Shown here: positions 59,601 through 64,000 of the stretch, in pieces | Layout: the number at the start of each line of letters is the position of its first letter | Numbering within the stretch: position 1 is the stretch's first letter | Origin: Oscarella lobularis | Lineage: Eukaryota > Porifera > Homoscleromorpha > Homosclerophorida > Oscarellidae | Direction: 5' to 3' | DNA: 64,000 nucleotides | Assembly (NCBI RefSeq): GCF_947507565.1 | Contig: NC_089176.1 | Coordinates: forward strand, 992,001-1,056,000 | The notes under the pieces: generated by a model | Told to the model about the DNA's origin: nothing | What the model saw: the letters and a program-made list of their open reading frames with translations, nothing else | Databases searched by the model: none | Program-made: the position numbers and the translations under genes

Positions 59601-62600
59601 GACAAGATACCTGTCACGGTCTCAGTTGCACCCTGTCTAGCCTCGACCCGATCGCCGTCGCTCATCAGTTGAATCACTTGAGTAACTATAACCTGCGTAC
59701 GTTCAAGACTGTTGCTTTGTACGAGTAATATCGCTGTACCTCTAACGCCTCTTTCGGAACGACGGACGCAAAGGCGGAAAAGCAGCGAGCAGCCAAGTGA
59801 CGCACGGCCGTAAAAGGACACGATATACAGGAACAGAGTGGACTCAGAAGATTGATGAGCTACAATTCAAGAGCAATACCATTTAGCAAAAAATCCAAGG
59901 TAGACTAACCTGCGAATGAAGATCTTTGTGAAGCGATGGAGTAACGGCTTCGATGATCTGCAGTGTGTTCACCAGAAGCTGAGCTTGAGAACTATCCTGC
60001 AAAGACTCCACTACAAAACGCAGCAAAGTTTAATCCCTAAACAAATCGGTTGGCCTGTGCCTACGAGAGTCTTGCAAGCCACTCTCAAAGCTTTCCCACA
60101 GCTTTGGCAGAGACGACGGCACGTTGGATCCAAAATGGGTTGCTATCTCTAGCAAAGCAAGCCTAGCTCCTTTGTACTGTACAATCAGTTTCTAAAACTC
60201 TCCTGTAAGGAAAGAGCTCAAATAAGAGTACAAAGTCGAACCTCTTCGTCTTCCCCACCACCGACAGACGTAAAAGCAGTGCTAAGACGTTCCTTTCGAA
60301 GTGCGGTTGCATATTTACGCGAACTACTAGTCAGATATGCCTGAAGAAAAAAAGGTAGCAAATACATTGTCAATTAAAATACCAAGAGCGTACATACTTG
60401 CTGACGATGTTTGACGAGAGTCACGATCCCGTAGCGTTCGGTACAGCCAGTCGCGTCGCCCGCACCGCCGCTCAACGCTTTTCCGCTACTAAGAAAGTCC
60501 GGGCCGTCGTCGAACACATCGGGCGTCGTCGGCGTGGAGGGCAACTCTCCCGCTGCTTCGCCTCTTGCCAGCACGGGAACCGGGTTCGACGCGTTGGGAG
60601 TGACGTCGGGAGAAGCGCAGAGGAAGCCGGTGAGATTTTTCAAGATTTTCGGATTGGGACACGGCGATCTTTCGCAGCACTGATCCAAGAGTTCGGCTAG
60701 GGCGGTGCACGTGCAACGCTATACGCGGAAAGCCGAGTTCGCCGTGTTCGATGTATCGGACGCAGCGTTGTAATACCTGGAGATCGGGATTCGTTTCTAT
60801 CTTCACCGATTCCATTAGCGGACGAATAACTGGGTTGAGTTTTTGCGGAAGCGTCTTGAGCACGGTCAGCGCAGAAGCAAGTGATGCATTAACTCTGATT
60901 AATTAACAGAGACGATTTAGACGAATGCTCGTGTGTATCTTTTTGACGGCGTACCGGACAGTGTCTTGACGATATTGAGCCTGAAATTGATTAATTGTCG
61001 ACAGTAGTCGAGATCTGACTACTTCTAGTGACTGAAACGCGAGAAATAGACGTAAGGAATAAACCGGTTTTGCCCGTGACATACTTTCAAGTCTGTAGGA
61101 ACTTGCAACGTATTAACAGCTGCTGAATACGTAGACGTGGCTAAAGACGTGGCCAACTCGAGAGTAAAGCTGAATGAAACAAAGACTAGAAAACATATTT
61201 GGACGCTCTACTGTTCTCTATACCGACCCTGATTGAAATTGTGGCAGTAGATTAATTCCTTTCTCAAGAAAAGCGGTGAGCAAACTCTACAAAAAATTTT
61301 CACGGTTCGACTGCGACTTGTTTGAAATATATACATATATACCTGGCCGTCTGTCTGCAGTCTGCTGAACATGAACGTGTGCTCGTCGAACAAACAAGAA
61401 GCGTTGAGGGCTGCAATGAGACCATCGCTAATATCCGACGGACAGGTGAGAGCCTTGATTGAACTTAAGATTAGGATCCAATACAATTTGCCACTTACTT
61501 TTTGAAGACAGACACTCGCCAATTCTGCGATGACGAGAGCGGAAACCATCTGCTGCGTCACTGATTTCGACTTGAGCAAATCGAGTAGACACTGAACAAT
61601 CTGCCGAAACAGTCCCGTGTCAAAAAGGGAAGCAGCGAAAAATCCAAGTGCTCTGGGAGAAAAAAAAGCCTCTTCACAAAAAAACAACAACTCTGATTTG
61701 GTATTCGGACGCTTACTTTGCCATGTCCAATCTTGCCGTAATAGCTAACCTTTGGACGGTAGCCGGATCATCGGCTCCATTCGCTCCTCCGAGCATGAGA
61801 TCGTTAGTCTGAAGAGCGTGCTGAGGACGTCTCGAAATCGATGTCGACGACATGGGCTAGAAATTCGCATCAGAAAAAAAATAGTACGTGTCAAATTAAA
61901 TCAAATTACCTGCAGCCCCGATCCTTGACGACCGACTTCCATGATGGCTAGTAGACTTGCATCAGGAAACATTCCGCCCGGGTAGACGGCGATGGTGAGC
62001 CACGTTCGAATGCACAAAGACGCCGTCGCTTCGAGGCAAGACCGCTCAGCAGTGGAAACTAACTTATTCCACACCTAGAAAGAAAGAAAGAAAGTGTCTG
62101 AGGCCACGTGCAAAGGACTCTAACGTTCTAGTCAGTAAACTAAACAACTCACACAGAAGAATTAACATTATAAAGTCTTCATTGAAGAAACACTTACCCT
62201 AAGAGTGATTCTTCGCAATTCCGCGCTAGACTCAAACGCCAGTCTGTGGTACAAGTGCTGCATGAGGTCGGAGCACAAGGAATCAATCCACGAGCGACGA
62301 GTCGACGACGGTTGCGGCGGACGCAACGACGCCGTGGAAATCAGCGTATCGAGCGTATTGCACGTCGACTTTCTCACCGACGGAATCGCGTGCCGCAAAA
62401 ATCGCCAAAGTCGCGGAATCAAGCCGTCGATTTCAATATCGTCATCGCGACGACGACGACTTTCGGCGGACGTCGAAAGGAGAGACGACAGCAGAGCCAT
62501 GACGCTATTCGTCGACGCGGACAATTCGTCGAGGTCGACGAGAATGTCCCAAAGACTCGACAGAAGAGAGGGAACCTTATAAGGAAAAAAAAAGAGATCA

Positions 62601-64000
62601 TCTCCAAATTAAATAAAGTCTAAACTTATGACTCGTACTTCCTGTGGAACGGTATCGGCCAGTTGATCGGCAACGGGCAAGAGAGCGGCTGACGAGACGG
62701 CTCTCACGTCGTCGTCGGCGTCCACCAATCCATTCATAATAGCGGGCAGAACCAAAGGCAGTATCTCCTTCGTCATATCCTGCGTACTTATAGTCAAGCA
62801 TTCCTCACTTTTGAAACGTCTTCTCACGCACCTGTCTCACTGCTAACAGATATTTGATTCCCAAAAGACCGCCGTGACGAACTTGCCACTGTCTCTGCGA
62901 GAGGAGCTTCAGCAGCACGGCGAGTATGGCACGAGCTTGAGACGATTCCACGTGTTTGAGCAGAACGCCAAGCGCCTGGGCGCACGTCTCGCGAACGGGC
63001 GCCACAACCTTGAGAAGAAAAAGAAATGAAGATGCATCCCTTACTTACATACGTATCCTGGCTCTATAACCTCATCCGACACGTAATCTCCAAATCTGTC
63101 GAGAGCCAAGAGACACACGAGCCTCAGGGCGACGTCCTCAATCCACACGGCATTGAAAGATTTCACCTAGAGTGGGGGACGCTGAATGAATAGATGTAAA
63201 TACAGCTACGCGACTTCTTCCACCTCATCGGCGGTCATTCCGCGAGCGGTCCCTCCGCCTTTTGCGTGAAGCTTCATAATTTCGCGAAGACCCGTCGCCG
63301 ATCCGTGTCGAATCTAATATATTATTTAAACTGTTCGTTTAATAATTAATTAATTGAACGACGGCGTATTTCTCACCGTCCAGTTGGAATTGAAAAGACC
63401 CCTGCACAGTTCTTCGCAGAACCATTCGAATGGCCATTCGTTCTAAGGAAGAAAACGTCATAGATAACGATTGATTAGATATACTTTGGAGTAACCTCCG
63501 TCGTCGCCGTTGTCGTCATTTGGCTATCGTCCGTCGCAAACATCTCGCCCGACTCGTCTTCAATCTTCGCTTTCTTACTCAGATTCACGTCCAATTCCGA
63601 CGGCTTATTATTGAAGTCGCTGAACAACGAAACGTCATTTGAAAAAATAGATCAATTCTTTTCCCTCCCCCCCCCCTCTATACCCCAGTCCCTCAATCGA
63701 CGATCCAGATCCTCCCAAACCGCTCTGAATGTCCTTCGGCCTCATTTTGGCGCTTCTCTTCGCCAATCTCTTCGCTCGATTCTTTTCCCGTGCACTCATG
63801 TCGGGCAGCCAGCCGGGCTCCTTTTGAGCCGACGCCAACGTCTGAGATCATATAGTCAGACAATGTACATACGGTACGCGCGTAAGTCATATGCTATACC
63901 GGTTTAGAAGGACAGAGCAAGAGGTCGTCGTCCTCAATCAAATTAGACGCTTCCATGCCCGACGTGGCGGAGTCGAGACCGAGACGCTTCAACAGAAGTT
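56608..64000 (-). CDS. BTAF1: BTAF1/Mot1 TBP-associated SNF2 ATPase (N-terminus outside window)
   Basis: BTAF1 strips TBP from DNA using ATP. The window holds all but roughly the first 150 residues; the right edge cuts exon sequence [19 protein letters not shown] repeats run from 63.6 to 59.2 kb ([73 protein letters not shown]). The SNF2 motor begins with [20 protein letters not shown] and Walker [20 protein letters not shown] near 58930-59005. Then come [29 protein letters not shown] near 58490-58540, [40 protein letters not shown], and the last exon [20 protein letters not shown], ending FMKSL at 56608. All motor motifs are intact. At least 25 short introns. Confidence 0.95.

Overview
The window is metazoan nuclear DNA from a compact, gene-dense genome. 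Most genes are split by introns of about 50-60 bp with GT-AG (occasionally GC-AG) ends, neighbours are often head to head with 80-240 bp between start codons, and products are typical animal proteins: SUZ12, USP22, HAPSTR1, KLHDC2, BTAF1, HS3ST, METTL22. The gene density, short introns and divergence from vertebrate homologs suggest an early-branching animal, perhaps a homoscleromorph sponge; the lineage is inference, the eukaryotic and metazoan nature is well supported.

Layout. 1-8011 and 10796-18762 are two nearly identical direct copies of one block: SUZ12 (+), USP22-like deubiquitinase (-), a two-exon 12-TM otopetrin-like protein (+) and a small coiled-coil protein (+). Between them lie a palindrome-rich repeat zone, a 200-N assembly gap and an intronless P-loop ATPase (-) that shares its upstream region with SUZ12 copy 2. 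A third, diverged otopetrin-like gene follows (18938-20917), then an intronless F-box/LRR gene (-).

22589-30637 is an older tandem duplication that copied the F-box gene promoter through METTL22. It left a broken METTL22 copy (26751-28001) and an intact one (29368-30822). The first unit was later hit by a 2.8-kb DNA transposon with 6-bp target-site duplications, whose arms are long inverted TGAA/TTCA microsatellite arrays.

From 30905 on, mostly single-copy housekeeping genes follow: SRP68 (+), a coiled-coil protein (+), a Ste20/myosin-III-like kinase (-), PRPF31 (+), an ankyrin protein (-), ARL16 (-), HAPSTR1 (+), tRNA-His with a 13-nt intron (+), EIF3B (+), a secreted small protein (-), KLHDC1/2-like (-), PEX7 (-), a heparan sulfate 3-O-sulfotransferase (+) and BTAF1 (-, running off the right edge). 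A repeat-rich stretch at 51.2-54.1 kb holds a PEX7 fragment and a LINE-like C-terminal remnant.

Functionally the window groups chromatin and transcription control (SUZ12/PRC2, USP22/SAGA, BTAF1), RNA and protein synthesis (PRPF31, EIF3B, SRP68, tRNA-His) and ubiquitin-linked factors (USP22, F-box, KLHDC2, HAPSTR1). Exon junctions were read by eye from homology and splice signals; spans of multi-exon genes are start-to-stop, not exon lists.
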